Assembly: GCF_035552695.1 (NCBI RefSeq)
Contig: NZ_DASZKT010000249.1
Location: 11,515 to 75,514, forward strand
Source of the DNA: Actinospica sp035552695
GTDB taxonomy: Bacteria > Actinomycetota > Actinomycetes > Streptomycetales > Catenulisporaceae
Length of the DNA: 64,000 nt
Direction of reading: 5' to 3'
Within the stretch, counting starts at the first letter, position 1. Every line of letters starts with the position of its first letter. The notes beneath the pieces were generated by a model. It was not told the DNA's origin. It searched no databases and saw only the letters and a list, made by a program, of their open reading frames with translations. Below are positions 1 to 8,469 of this stretch, piece after piece. Both the position numbers and the translations under genes were made by a program.

Positions 1-469
1 GCCGCTTGCCGAGAATCCGCCCGCACTCGTTCGCGTCCAGCCCGGCCACCGAGCGCAGCAGCACCGCCTCGGCCTGCTCCCTCGGCAGCCGCGCCAGCAG
101 CGCCAGCGCCCGATCGGTGCCCCACCGCTCCTCGGCCACCGCCGCGGCGTCCGGGGCCGCGCCGGCGAATTCGCCCGGTTCCGCCAGCAGTTCCTCGCGC
201 CGTCGGCCGGCGCGCCGCTGTTCGTCGATCGCCCGGTTGCGCCCGATCCGGAAGAGCCACACCCGGAACCCGGCGGCGTCCCCGCGGAAGGAAGGCAGAT
301 CGCGCGCGGCCTGCAGCCACGTCTCGGAGGCGATGTCCTGCGCCGCCTGCCCGACCAGCGCGGCCAGGTAACGCTCGAGCGCGGGATTGAGCGCGCGCCA
401 CAGCACGGCCACCCCCTCGGCGGCGCCACCCCGGGCCGCCTCCAGAGCAGCGTCGAACTCCGCGCCCAC
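1..469 (-). CDS. ECF-type RNA polymerase sigma factor (3' end outside the window)
   Basis: About 156 codons of a sigma-70 family protein are visible. It would direct RNA polymerase to a small regulon. Region 2 is seen in SETWLQAARDLPSFRG followed by FRVWLFRIGRNRAIDEQRR. Region 4 is seen in LARLPREQAEAVLLRSVAGL and then DANECGRILGK, the start of the DNA-recognition helix. The sequence runs off the left edge before the C-terminus. I chose the GTG at 467-469 because GGAGG lies 9 bases upstream on this strand and region 2 begins soon after it. No anti-sigma gene is visible on the upstream side; one could lie beyond the edge. The regulon cannot be inferred. Confidence 0.85.
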   Translation of the reverse strand, partial: MGAEFDAALEAARGGAAEGVAVLWRALNPALERYLAALVGQAAQDIASETWLQAARDLPSFRGDAAGFRVWLFRIGRNRAIDEQRRAGRRREELLAEPGEFAGAAPDAAAVAEERWGTDRALALLARLPREQAEAVLLRSVAGLDANECGRILGKR

Positions 470-591
470 CGCGAACTCCCTCCGCCGCGCCCGATCCCGA
501 AAACACCGAACCGGCCGCGGGTTCGGCGGTTCAACACCCTAACCCGCGGCCGGTGCCGCGCGGGGCCCGGGCCCCCAATCGAAATGAACCG

Positions 592-1398
592 TTATGCCTT
601 GCGGGTCTTGATGATCTGCGGCACCTGGGCGAACGTGATGCCGGCCAGCGTGATGAGCAGCATCGTCGAACCGATGACGTCGATCTGCGCCGGAACCGAG
701 TGCTGGAACGAGGCGTAGACGTACATCGGGAACGTCACCTCGTTGCCCGCCGTCAGCACCGTGATGATGTAGTCGTCGATCGACAGCGCGAAGGAGAGCA
801 GTGCGGCGGCCAGGATGCCCGGCATCACCAGCGGCAGCGTCACGCGGCGGAAGGTCTGGATCGGCGTCGCGTACAGGTCCGCCGCGGCCTTCTCCAGCGT
901 CGGATCCATGCCCGCGAGCCGGGCCTTGACCGTCACCACCACGTAGCTCAGCGAGAACATCACGTGCGCGATGACGATCGTCCCGAAGCCGAGCGAGTTG
1001 CTGCCTGTGGTGTTGAAGAAGAAGGTCATCAGGGTGATACCCATGGTGACCTCGGGCGCGGCCATCGGCAGGAACAGCAGCACGTTGAGGAACGTGCGGC
1101 CCCTGAAGCGGTACCGCATCATCGCGAACGCGACCATCGTGCCCAGCACCGTCGACAGGATCATCGCGATGATCGCGATGGTGACCGAGAGCTTGATCGA
1201 GCTGCACATGTCCGAGCTCGCGCACGGATTCTTCCAGGCGTTCGTGGAGAACCTGTTCCAGATGAAGTTGTACTTGTTGGCCGGCTGGTTGAACGAGAAC
1301 AGCAGCATGACCGCGTTCGGCGCGATCAGGAAGATGAAGATCAGGGTGGAGACGAACAGCAGGGTGTGCGCCTTGATCCAGTCGAAGGTCTTCGTCAT
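592..1398 (-). CDS. potC: Spermidine/putrescine ABC transporter permease PotC
   Basis: Inner-membrane permease subunit of a polyamine importer, 268 residues, the usual size for PotC. About six hydrophobic segments are visible, the first at residues 13-36. The EAA-type loop that contacts the ATPase is near residues 165-190 (EKAAADLYATP, then RRVTLPLVMPGI). Its ATG overlaps the potB stop by one base (TGATG), so the two are probably translationally coupled. It is the last gene of patD-potD-potA-potB-potC. The family does not fix the exact polyamine, but the dehydrogenase in the same operon favours putrescine or a related diamine. Confidence 0.93.
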   Translation of the reverse strand: MTKTFDWIKAHTLLFVSTLIFIFLIAPNAVMLLFSFNQPANKYNFIWNRFSTNAWKNPCASSDMCSSIKLSVTIAIIAMILSTVLGTMVAFAMMRYRFRGRTFLNVLLFLPMAAPEVTMGITLMTFFFNTTGSNSLGFGTIVIAHVMFSLSYVVVTVKARLAGMDPTLEKAAADLYATPIQTFRRVTLPLVMPGILAAALLSFALSIDDYIITVLTAGNEVTFPMYVYASFQHSVPAQIDVIGSTMLLITLAGITFAQVPQIIKTRKA

Positions 1399-2321
1399 CA
1401 CAGCAGGTCCTCCGATCCGGCCTTCTTGACATACGCGAGCACGATCGCCAGCGTGCCGAAGGTGAGAATGACGCCCATGGCCGAGGCGATCGGGTAGCCG
1501 AAGACGTCGCGCAACGCCTCGTTCTCGATCACCTGCCCGATCACCTGGGTGTTCGGGCTGCCCAGCATGTAGGCGTTGATGTAGTCGCCGACGGCCGGGA
1601 TGAAGGTGAGCAGGGTGCCCGCGATCACGCCGGGCAGGGACAGCGGCCAGGTGACGTAGCGCCAGGTCCGGTAGCCCGAGCAGTACAGGTCGCGACCCGC
1701 CTCGTGCAGCCGCGGGTCGATCTTCTCCAGCGAGGTGTACAGCGGCAGCACGGTGAACGGCAGGAAGTTGTAGACCATGCCGAACACGACCGAGAACGGG
1801 CTGTTCAGCACGTGGTTCCCGGTGATCAGGCCGAGGTGGTCCATCAGGTTGGTGATCCGCAGGTCGGTCATGATCCGGACCACCGTGCCGTGGTCGGACA
1901 GGATCGTCTCCCAGGCGATCGTGCGGATCAGGAAGCTGGTGAACGCGGGCGCGATCACCAGGGCCATCAGCAGGTTCTTCCACTTGCCGCCGCGGAAGGC
2001 GATGAAGTATGCGAGCGGGTAGCCGAGCACCAGGCAGATCACCGTGCACGCGACCGAGTAGATCAGCGAGTGCACGATCTCGGTGTTGTAGGTGCTGAAG
2101 GTGGCCGAGTAGTTCGCCCAGTTCCACGTCACCTTGAAGCCCATGTCCAGGCTTCCGGTCTGGACCGAGGCGGAGACGGCGGTGAAGATCGGGATCAGGA
2201 AGAAGATCACCAGCCACAGCACACCCGGCGCGAGCAGGATGTAGGGCAGCAGGTTGCGCTTCTTCTTCGGCTCGCCGAGGACCGCGGAGGCCTTCGGCGG
2301 CGCTTCGGTGAGTGTGGTCAC
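1398..2321 (-). CDS. potB: Spermidine/putrescine ABC transporter permease PotB
   Basis: Second permease of the polyamine importer, 307 residues. A charged cytoplasmic start (EPKKKRN) precedes the first membrane helix at about residues 25-48. The EAA-type loop reads LHEAGRDLYCSGYRTWRYV, near residues 206-224. The start codon overlaps the potA stop by 4 bases (ATGA) and the stop overlaps the potC start, so potA, potB and potC form a tightly coupled unit. It should pair with PotC to form the transmembrane channel. Confidence 0.93.
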   Translation of the reverse strand: MTTLTEAPPKASAVLGEPKKKRNLLPYILLAPGVLWLVIFFLIPIFTAVSASVQTGSLDMGFKVTWNWANYSATFSTYNTEIVHSLIYSVACTVICLVLGYPLAYFIAFRGGKWKNLLMALVIAPAFTSFLIRTIAWETILSDHGTVVRIMTDLRITNLMDHLGLITGNHVLNSPFSVVFGMVYNFLPFTVLPLYTSLEKIDPRLHEAGRDLYCSGYRTWRYVTWPLSLPGVIAGTLLTFIPAVGDYINAYMLGSPNTQVIGQVIENEALRDVFGYPIASAMGVILTFGTLAIVLAYVKKAGSEDLL

Positions 2322-3457
2322 TTGGCCGCCTCGTCGTCGATCTCGGCGCCGGCCTCGATGTCCTGGCTGCCGTCCAGGCCGAAGGTCTGGCTCGCGTCCC
2401 AGTGCAGCGCGACCTCGGTGCCGGGGCGGAAGATCTCCTTGCCGGTGTTCTGCTCGAAGACCGCGAGCTCCTGGCCCCAGGGCATCTTCACCAGATACTG
2501 CGTGGACACGCCGATGAACGACGCGTCGCTGACCACGCCGCCGGTCAGCACGTTGCGACCGGCCGGAACCTCCTCGTCGGACGCCGCGAGCTGCACCTTC
2601 TCCGGCCGCACGCCGATGATCACCGCGCCGGTCTCGACACGCGAACGCTCCGCGGGCAGGGCGACGCGGTGGCCGTGCGCCTCGACCGTGACGACGCCGT
2701 CCTCCTTGCCGGTGACGGTGCCGGCCACGAGGTTGGACTGGCCGAGGAAGTTGGCGACGAAGGTGGTGGCCGGGTTCTCGTAGAGTTCCTCGGGCGAGCC
2801 GAGCTGCTCGATCGCTCCCGCGTTCATCACGGCGATGGTGTCAGCCATGGTCATCGCCTCTTCCTGGTCGTGCGTCACGTGCACGAAGGTGAGGCCGACC
2901 TCGGTCTGGATGCGCTTGAGCTCGATCTGCATCTGCCGACGCAGCTTCAGGTCCAGCGCGCCGAGCGGCTCGTCGAGCAGCAGCACCTGCGGCTGGTTGA
3001 TCAGCGAGCGGGCCACGGCGACGCGCTGCTGCTGGCCGCCGGACAGCTGGGTCGGCTTCCGCTTGGCCAGGTGGCCGAGCTCGACAAGCGCCAGGATGTC
3101 GTCGACCTGCTTCTTGACGTCCTTGACGCCGCGGCGGCGCAGGCCGAAGGCGACATTGTCGTAGATGTTCAGGTGCGGGAAGAGCGCGTAGTTCTGGAAG
3201 ACCGTGTTCACCGGGCGCTTGTACGGCTTGGTCGTGGTGACCTCCGTGTCGCCGATGAATATCCGGCCGGCCGTCGGGTCCTCGAGCCCGGAGACCATCC
3301 GCAGCGTGGTGGTCTTGCCGCAGCCGGACGCGCCGAGCAGGGCGAAGAAGGAGCCCTGCGGGATCGACAGGTCCAGGCCGTCCACCGCGGTGAACGAGCC
3401 GAAGCGCTTGGTCAGTCCGGTCAGCCGCAGATCGCCGACCGCGTCGAGAGTGTTCAT
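2318..3457 (-). CDS. potA: Spermidine/putrescine ABC transporter ATP-binding protein PotA
   Basis: ATPase that powers polyamine uptake, 379 residues. Walker A GASGCGKTT is at 42-50, the Q-loop glutamine near 88, signature LSGGQ at 138-142 and Walker B LLLDEP near 159-164. The C-terminal third has the length expected for the TOBE-type regulatory domain of this subfamily. The ATG at 3457 has AAGG 8 bases upstream. The gene lies 24 bases downstream of potD and overlaps potB by 4 bases. All catalytic motifs are intact. Confidence 0.95.
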   Translation of the reverse strand: MNTLDAVGDLRLTGLTKRFGSFTAVDGLDLSIPQGSFFALLGASGCGKTTTLRMVSGLEDPTAGRIFIGDTEVTTTKPYKRPVNTVFQNYALFPHLNIYDNVAFGLRRRGVKDVKKQVDDILALVELGHLAKRKPTQLSGGQQQRVAVARSLINQPQVLLLDEPLGALDLKLRRQMQIELKRIQTEVGLTFVHVTHDQEEAMTMADTIAVMNAGAIEQLGSPEELYENPATTFVANFLGQSNLVAGTVTGKEDGVVTVEAHGHRVALPAERSRVETGAVIIGVRPEKVQLAASDEEVPAGRNVLTGGVVSDASFIGVSTQYLVKMPWGQELAVFEQNTGKEIFRPGTEVALHWDASQTFGLDGSQDIEAGAEIDDEAAK

Positions 3458-3481
3458 CGCAATTGCCTTCGATTCTGGGGG

Positions 3482-4780
3482 TCAGCCGGCGATCTGCTGG
3501 AAACGGGTGGTGTACGCGTTGAGCTGGTCGACGTTGAGGTTCATGAACCCCTTGGCGCCGGTCTTCATCTTGGATGTGGGCACGATCAGCGGATTGCTCG
3601 CCGCCGTCGGGTCGAGGCTCTGGAGCGACTCCACCGCGCCCTGCACGCAGGGGATGTAGTCGATCCAGTCGTCGAGCTGCGCCGCGATGTCCGGGCTGTA
3701 GTACCAGTTCATCAGCAGCTCGGCGTTCTTCTTGTGCCGCGCGTAGTTGGGGATGCACATGTTGTCGGACCAGGCGAGCATGCCCTCTGTGGGCACGTTC
3801 ACGGTGACCAGGTTCGCCTGGCCGAGCTGCGCGACGTCGCCCGAGTAGGCCATCGTCGCGCCGATGTTCCCCTGGCTGAAGGAACTGATGTAGTCCTGGC
3901 CCATGAACTGCCGCACCTGGCCGCGGGCGCGCGCCGCGGAGATGTAGTTGAGCGCGTCGGTGTACTGCGCGTCGGTGAAGTTCGCCGGGTCGAGGCCGAG
4001 GGCCAGCAGCGCAAAGGCGACCGTGTCCTCCATCTCGGCGAAAAGTACGACCTGACCGCGCAGATCGGGTCGCTCGAACAGCTCCTTGACGGAGGTGACC
4101 GGCTCCTTGACGATCTTGTTGTTGTACGCGATCGTGGTGTAGCCGTAGGCCCAGGGGAGGGTGAAGTTGCGGCCCGGGTCGATCGGGTCGTTGAGGATCT
4201 CCGGCAGCACGTTCTTGTGATTGGGCATCACCGAGAGATCCAGCTTCTCGATGTAGTTGTAGTACCGGAGAATCGGGATCATGTAGTCCGAGAAGACCAT
4301 CAGGTCCACGCCGGTGTCCTTGCCCGCGGACAGGTCCGGATCGAGCTTCGTGTAGTACTCGTTGTTGTCCGTGATGTCCTCGACGTAGTTCACCTTGATC
4401 CCGTACTGCTTGGTGAACGCGTCGATCGTCGGGTGGTCGCTGGTGTTCGTGCTCGACGCGATGTCGATGTACGAGCCCCAGTTGTGGAAGTTGACCACCT
4501 TCTCGGAGTCCGAGTAGTCGGCGGCGGAGCGGCCGGTGGATATCGACTCCGGGATGACCGGGAACTTGGGGTCCACGCCACAGGCGCTCAGCGCACCGGC
4601 CCCGGCCACCGCGAGCGAACCGAACGCGCCGGCGCGCAGCAGCCTGCGGCGGCTGACGGCGGTCGAGTCGGCGTACGCGCGGCTGCTTCTGCGCATCGAG
4701 CCGGCCCGCGCGGCCCGGGCGATCAGGGAGCGCTGCTCGTGGACTTCGTCCGGGTCGCGAAACGGTATCGAGGGTGGCAT
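3482..4780 (-). CDS. potD: Polyamine-binding lipoprotein PotD (Tat-type signal)
   Basis: Extracytoplasmic solute-binding protein of the importer. From the ATG at 4780 (AGAAGG about 11 bases upstream) it has 432 residues. A long N-region leads to a twin-arginine signal, SRRRLLRAG at residues 43-51, and a lipobox LSAC with the lipidated cysteine at about 67. The mature part fits PotD/PotF (VNFHNWGSYID near the start, then typical periplasmic-binding-protein fold sequence). A longer reading from 4843 is possible but has no supporting ribosome-binding site. The Tat signal suggests export already folded. Confidence 0.93.
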   Translation of the reverse strand: MPPSIPFRDPDEVHEQRSLIARAARAGSMRRSSRAYADSTAVSRRRLLRAGAFGSLAVAGAGALSACGVDPKFPVIPESISTGRSAADYSDSEKVVNFHNWGSYIDIASSTNTSDHPTIDAFTKQYGIKVNYVEDITDNNEYYTKLDPDLSAGKDTGVDLMVFSDYMIPILRYYNYIEKLDLSVMPNHKNVLPEILNDPIDPGRNFTLPWAYGYTTIAYNNKIVKEPVTSVKELFERPDLRGQVVLFAEMEDTVAFALLALGLDPANFTDAQYTDALNYISAARARGQVRQFMGQDYISSFSQGNIGATMAYSGDVAQLGQANLVTVNVPTEGMLAWSDNMCIPNYARHKKNAELLMNWYYSPDIAAQLDDWIDYIPCVQGAVESLQSLDPTAASNPLIVPTSKMKTGAKGFMNLNVDQLNAYTTRFQQIAG

Positions 4781-4808
4781 AGACGACTCAGCCTTCTGGT
4801 GATCCGGG

Positions 4809-4822
4809 TACCCCCGGGGGTA
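4809..4822. promoter_or_regulatory. 14-bp perfect palindrome between patD and potD
   Basis: TACCCCCGGGGGTA reads the same on both strands and lies 29 bases upstream of the potD start, in the 97-base gap after the aldehyde dehydrogenase gene. It could be an operator that lets potD be controlled separately, or a short pause hairpin. Nothing here decides between them. Confidence 0.4.
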
Positions 4823-4877
4823 TTTATCAGGTCCTTGCTGCAACCCAGGCTTGCCGGGACGGCGGGTCGTGCGGGTG

Positions 4878-6365
4878 TCAGGCGCCGAAGATCGTCCGGT
4901 GCCAGTCCTTGCGGGCGATGCCGGTGATGTCGTGCATGACGTGCTTGACCTGCGTGTACTCCTCGAGCGAGTACGCGGACATGTCCTTGCCGTAGCCGGA
5001 CTGCTTATAGCCGCCGTGCGGCATCTCGCTGATGATCGGGATGTGGTCGTTGATCCACACGCAGCCGGCCTGGATGTCGCGGCTGGCCCGGTGCGCGCGG
5101 ACCAGGTCCTTGGTCCACGCGGAGGCGGCGAGGCCGAACGGGGTGTCGTTGGCCATGCGGATCGCCTCGTCGTCCGAGTCGAAGGGCAGCGCCACCAGGA
5201 CCGGGCCGAACAGCTCCTGCTGCACGATCTCCGCGTCCTGGCTCACGCCGGTCACGAGGGTGGGACGGTAGTAGGCGCCGGGCTCGAACTCGGTGCCGCG
5301 CAGTTCCGCCGGGAACTCGCCGCCGACCACGATTTTCGCGCCGTAGCCGCGGGCCCGTTCCACGTATCCGGCCACGGAGTCGCGCTGCCGCGGCGAGCTG
5401 AGCGGGCCGAGGTCGGTCGCCGGGTCGTTCGGGTCGCCGAGCCTGATGGCGGCGAACAGCTCCGCGACGCCCTCGACGAACTCGTCGAAGCGGGAACGGT
5501 GCACGTAGGCGCGGGTGGCGGCCGTGCAGTCCTGTCCGGTGTTGATCAGCGAGCCCGCGACGGCGCCGTGGATCGCCGCCTCGAGGTCCGCGTCGTCGAA
5601 CACGACGAACGGCGCCTTGCCGCCGAGCTCCAGGTGCACGCGCTTGACGGTCTGCGCGGCGATCTCGGCGATCCGCTTGCCGACCGGCGTGGACCCGGTG
5701 AAGGAGACCATGTTCACGTCGGGGTGGCCGATCAGCGCCTCGCCGGCGACCCGGCCGCGCCCGGTCACGACGTTCACCACGCCGTTCGGGATCCCGGCCT
5801 CGGTGCACGCCTCGGCGAAGGCCAGGGCGGTGAGCGGGGTGATCTCGGCCGGCTTGAGCACGATGGTGTCGCCTGCGGCGATGGCCGGCAGGATCTTCCA
5901 CCCGGCCATCTGCAGCGGATAGTTCCACGGCGCGATCGAGCCGACCACGCCGACCGGCTCGCGGCGGACGGAGGAGGCGTGCAGCCCGCTGTACTCGGCC
6001 TGCGCCTTGCCCTCGAGGTGCCGCGCGGCGCCCGCGAAGAACGCGACGTTGTCCACGGTGCCGGGCACGTCGAAGTTCGTGGTCAGCCGGATCGGCTTGC
6101 CGGTCTGCGAGGTCTCCAGCCGGGCGAGCTGCGCGGACTTCTCGTCCAGGATCGCGGCCAGCTTGTGCATCAGCGTGCTCCGCTCGGCGGGCGTGGCCCC
6201 GGCCCAGCCGGGCAGCGCGGCGCGCGCGGCGGCGACGGCGCGGTCCACGTCGGCCGGGCCCGCGTGCACCGACCCGGCCACCACGCGTCCGGTGGCCGGG
6301 TCGAGAACCGTCAGTTCCTCGTCCCCGGTGCCGTCAGCGAGCCGGCCGTCGATGTACTGATGCAT
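4878..6365 (-). CDS. patD: Gamma-aminobutyraldehyde dehydrogenase (copy 1)
   Basis: NAD(P)-dependent aldehyde dehydrogenase, 495 residues. It is expected to oxidise 4-aminobutanal, or a similar aminoaldehyde from polyamine breakdown, to GABA. Visible motifs are GSIAPWNYPLQMA (cofactor binding), SFTGSTPVGKR, the general-base segment HLELGGKAP and the nucleophile segment QDCTAATR. It is the first gene of the polyamine transport operon. A second, clearly diverged copy lies at 10890-12317. The substrate is inferred from family and context; a betaine-aldehyde-like specificity cannot be excluded. Confidence 0.88.
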   Translation of the reverse strand: MHQYIDGRLADGTGDEELTVLDPATGRVVAGSVHAGPADVDRAVAAARAALPGWAGATPAERSTLMHKLAAILDEKSAQLARLETSQTGKPIRLTTNFDVPGTVDNVAFFAGAARHLEGKAQAEYSGLHASSVRREPVGVVGSIAPWNYPLQMAGWKILPAIAAGDTIVLKPAEITPLTALAFAEACTEAGIPNGVVNVVTGRGRVAGEALIGHPDVNMVSFTGSTPVGKRIAEIAAQTVKRVHLELGGKAPFVVFDDADLEAAIHGAVAGSLINTGQDCTAATRAYVHRSRFDEFVEGVAELFAAIRLGDPNDPATDLGPLSSPRQRDSVAGYVERARGYGAKIVVGGEFPAELRGTEFEPGAYYRPTLVTGVSQDAEIVQQELFGPVLVALPFDSDDEAIRMANDTPFGLAASAWTKDLVRAHRASRDIQAGCVWINDHIPIISEMPHGGYKQSGYGKDMSAYSLEEYTQVKHVMHDITGIARKDWHRTIFGA

Positions 6366-6775
6366 AGTGTCCGCTCCCGGAGCGTGAGGTTCTGGCTCTT
6401 CAGGGGTCCTTCAGACGCTTTGACGCCGAAGCTCGTCGCGCATTGGCAGATTGTCGGAAGACGGCCCGCTCGGCGTCGGCGAGCACGCTGCCGCGCTGAC
6501 CGAAGGATCGTGACATAAACAACGAGGTTCAGACAAGGGATTCCGCAGGGAAACTTAGTCAGAACGACGGATTCTTGATGACTTTCCGATCACGATCGTC
6601 GAAGTCCGTCGTCTGCGGAAATGCTCTTCCACCTTGCCAGTGCAGCGTCCAGCTGTCACAGTGCCTCTAGTAAGCCCATTCGTGCGACAACCTGTCGCAC
6701 CACGGCGTGTCGGGCGAATGAACAACCGCTCACCCGCCGTCTGCCGCCGACCGTCGATCCGAAGGCCTGACACCG
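6366..6775. promoter_or_regulatory. Divergent control region between patD-pot operon and PucR gene, with a 19-bp palindrome
   Basis: This 410-base gap separates two divergent transcription units and must hold both promoters. The clearest element is a perfect inverted repeat at 6682-6700 (GTGCGACA, ACC, TGTCGCAC), 76 bases before the PucR-gene start. It is a good candidate operator for that regulator. A looser pair, ACGACGGA near 6563 and TCCGTCGT near 6605, may form a second site. No open reading frame with coding character was found. Confidence 0.5.
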
Positions 6776-8443
6776 ATGTCGCTGTCTCCGTCCAACGAGC
6801 CCGATTCCCGCGTTCCGCTGCTGCCCGGCTACCCGACCGTCGCCGAGGTGCTCGCGCTGGACGCCGTGCGCCAGGGCAACCCGCGGGTGGTGGCGGGCGC
6901 CGCGGGTCTGGCCCGGCGGGTGCGCTGGGTGCACGTGACCGAGCTGACCGACGTGCGCGAGATCCTGCGCGGCGGCGAACTGGTGCTCTCCACCGCGATC
7001 GCCTGGCCGGACGACCGCGAGTCGCTGGCCCGGTACATAGCCGACCTGGCCGGACTCGGCGCCGCCGGTCTGGTCGTCGAGCTCGGCCGCCGCTACCCGC
7101 AGTCCCCGCCGAAGCCACTGCTGCTCGCGGCGGAGAAGCACCGGCTACCGGTGATCACGCTCGGCCGCGACACCCGTTTCGTCACGATTACCGAGGCGGT
7201 ACACGCCCGGATCATCGACGCGCAGCTGGCCGAGCTGCGCGCCTCGGAGGAGGTTCACCAAACCTTTACCGAGCTCGCGGTCGAGGGCGCGGAGCCCGCC
7301 GAGGTGGTCCGGCAGATCGCGAAGATGGCCGGGCACCCCGTCGTGCTGGAGAACCTGGCGCACCAGGTGCTGGTCTACGACACGGCCACGACCACCGAAG
7401 AGGCGCTGCTCGACGGCTGGGAGGGCCGCTCCCGCGCGGTGCGGCCGGCGACCAGGACCGCGTACGACGAGCGTTCCGGCTGGCTGACCACGGTCGTCGG
7501 CGCGCGCGGCCAGGACTGGGGCCGCCTCGTGCTGGTGTGCGACGGCATCCCGGCGCCGGCGCCGAGCCGGCTCATCATGCTGGCCGAGCGCGGCGCGGCG
7601 ACCCTGGCGCTGAACCGGCTGATGCAGCGGGACCGGGAGTCGCTGGAGCGCCAGACGCACCGCACGCTGCTCACGGCCATCCTCAATCACGCGCACTCGT
7701 CCTCGGAGATATCGCTGCGCGCGCGGGCGATCGGCGTGCGTCTGGACGACAAGCGCCTGGTCGGCATCGTGCTGCGGCTCCGTGGCCACGCCTCGTCTCT
7801 GGAGCATCAGTCCAGGCTGCGCGAGCTGACCGACAACGCGGCGGCGGCCGTCCGCGACAAGCGCCTCGCCGCCCTGATCGGCGCCGTGGACGAGCACTCG
7901 GTCGGCCTGCTGCTCGCGCTCGGCCCGCAGGACCGCGAGGACGCGGCACTGGAGAGCTTCGCGACGACGGTCCGGAAGCTGGCCGGCCCGGACGGCGGCG
8001 ACTTCGCCATCGCCGTCGGCACCTCTGTCGGCGCGGTCCGGGATGCGCGCCGGTCACTGCTCGAGGCGGTCCAGGTCGCCGACGCCGCCATCCGGCAGAC
8101 CGGCGGCCCCTCGTACCACCGCCTCGTGGACGTGCGCCTCAGGGGTCTGCTGCACCTGCTGCGCGACGACGCACGGCTGCAGACGTACGTCGAGCGCGAG
8201 CTCGGCCCGCTGCTCGCCTACGACACCGAACGCGGCACCAATCTCGTCTCCATGCTCGGCATCTACCTCGACCAGGGCCGCAACAAGTCCGCCGCCGCCG
8301 ACGCCGCGCACCTGTCGCGACCCTCCTTCTACGAGCGCCTGCACCGGATCGAGCGCGTCCTCGGCGTGGACCTCGACTCGGTGGAGTCCTGCCTCTCATT
8401 GCACGTCGCGCTGCTCGCGCTGGAAGCGGTTCGGAACATCTAG
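6776..8443 (+). CDS. PucR-family transcriptional regulator
   Basis: 555-residue regulator. The N-terminal PucR-type sensing domain covers about residues 15-140 (PTVAEVLALDAVRQGNPRVV, then GGELVLSTAIAWP). A GGDEF-like middle region follows. The C-terminal helix-turn-helix of this family is near 495-555 (YLDQGRNKSAAADAAHLSRP, then FYERLHRIERVLGVDLD). It is divergent from the polyamine operon, and such regulators usually act on the neighbouring gene set, so it is the likely controller of patD-potDABC. The 19-bp palindrome at 6682-6700 lies just upstream. The ligand is unknown; a polyamine or its aldehyde product is a guess from context. Confidence 0.88.
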   Translation: MSLSPSNEPDSRVPLLPGYPTVAEVLALDAVRQGNPRVVAGAAGLARRVRWVHVTELTDVREILRGGELVLSTAIAWPDDRESLARYIADLAGLGAAGLVVELGRRYPQSPPKPLLLAAEKHRLPVITLGRDTRFVTITEAVHARIIDAQLAELRASEEVHQTFTELAVEGAEPAEVVRQIAKMAGHPVVLENLAHQVLVYDTATTTEEALLDGWEGRSRAVRPATRTAYDERSGWLTTVVGARGQDWGRLVLVCDGIPAPAPSRLIMLAERGAATLALNRLMQRDRESLERQTHRTLLTAILNHAHSSSEISLRARAIGVRLDDKRLVGIVLRLRGHASSLEHQSRLRELTDNAAAAVRDKRLAALIGAVDEHSVGLLLALGPQDREDAALESFATTVRKLAGPDGGDFAIAVGTSVGAVRDARRSLLEAVQVADAAIRQTGGPSYHRLVDVRLRGLLHLLRDDARLQTYVERELGPLLAYDTERGTNLVSMLGIYLDQGRNKSAAADAAHLSRPSFYERLHRIERVLGVDLDSVESCLSLHVALLALEAVRNI

Positions 8444-8469
8444 CGCATCGAACGCCGATCAGAGCTCGA

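Noticed and set aside
2312..4927. 871-codon plus-strand open frame opposite potA and potD
   Set aside because: The third-position G+C of the real minus-strand genes keeps the antisense frame open. Its product is low-complexity Arg/Val/Asp/Gly-rich with no domain, while the minus strand has full ABC motifs.
8444..8469. Terminator between the PucR gene and metG
   Set aside because: The 26-base gap has only very short repeats of GATC type and no stable stem.
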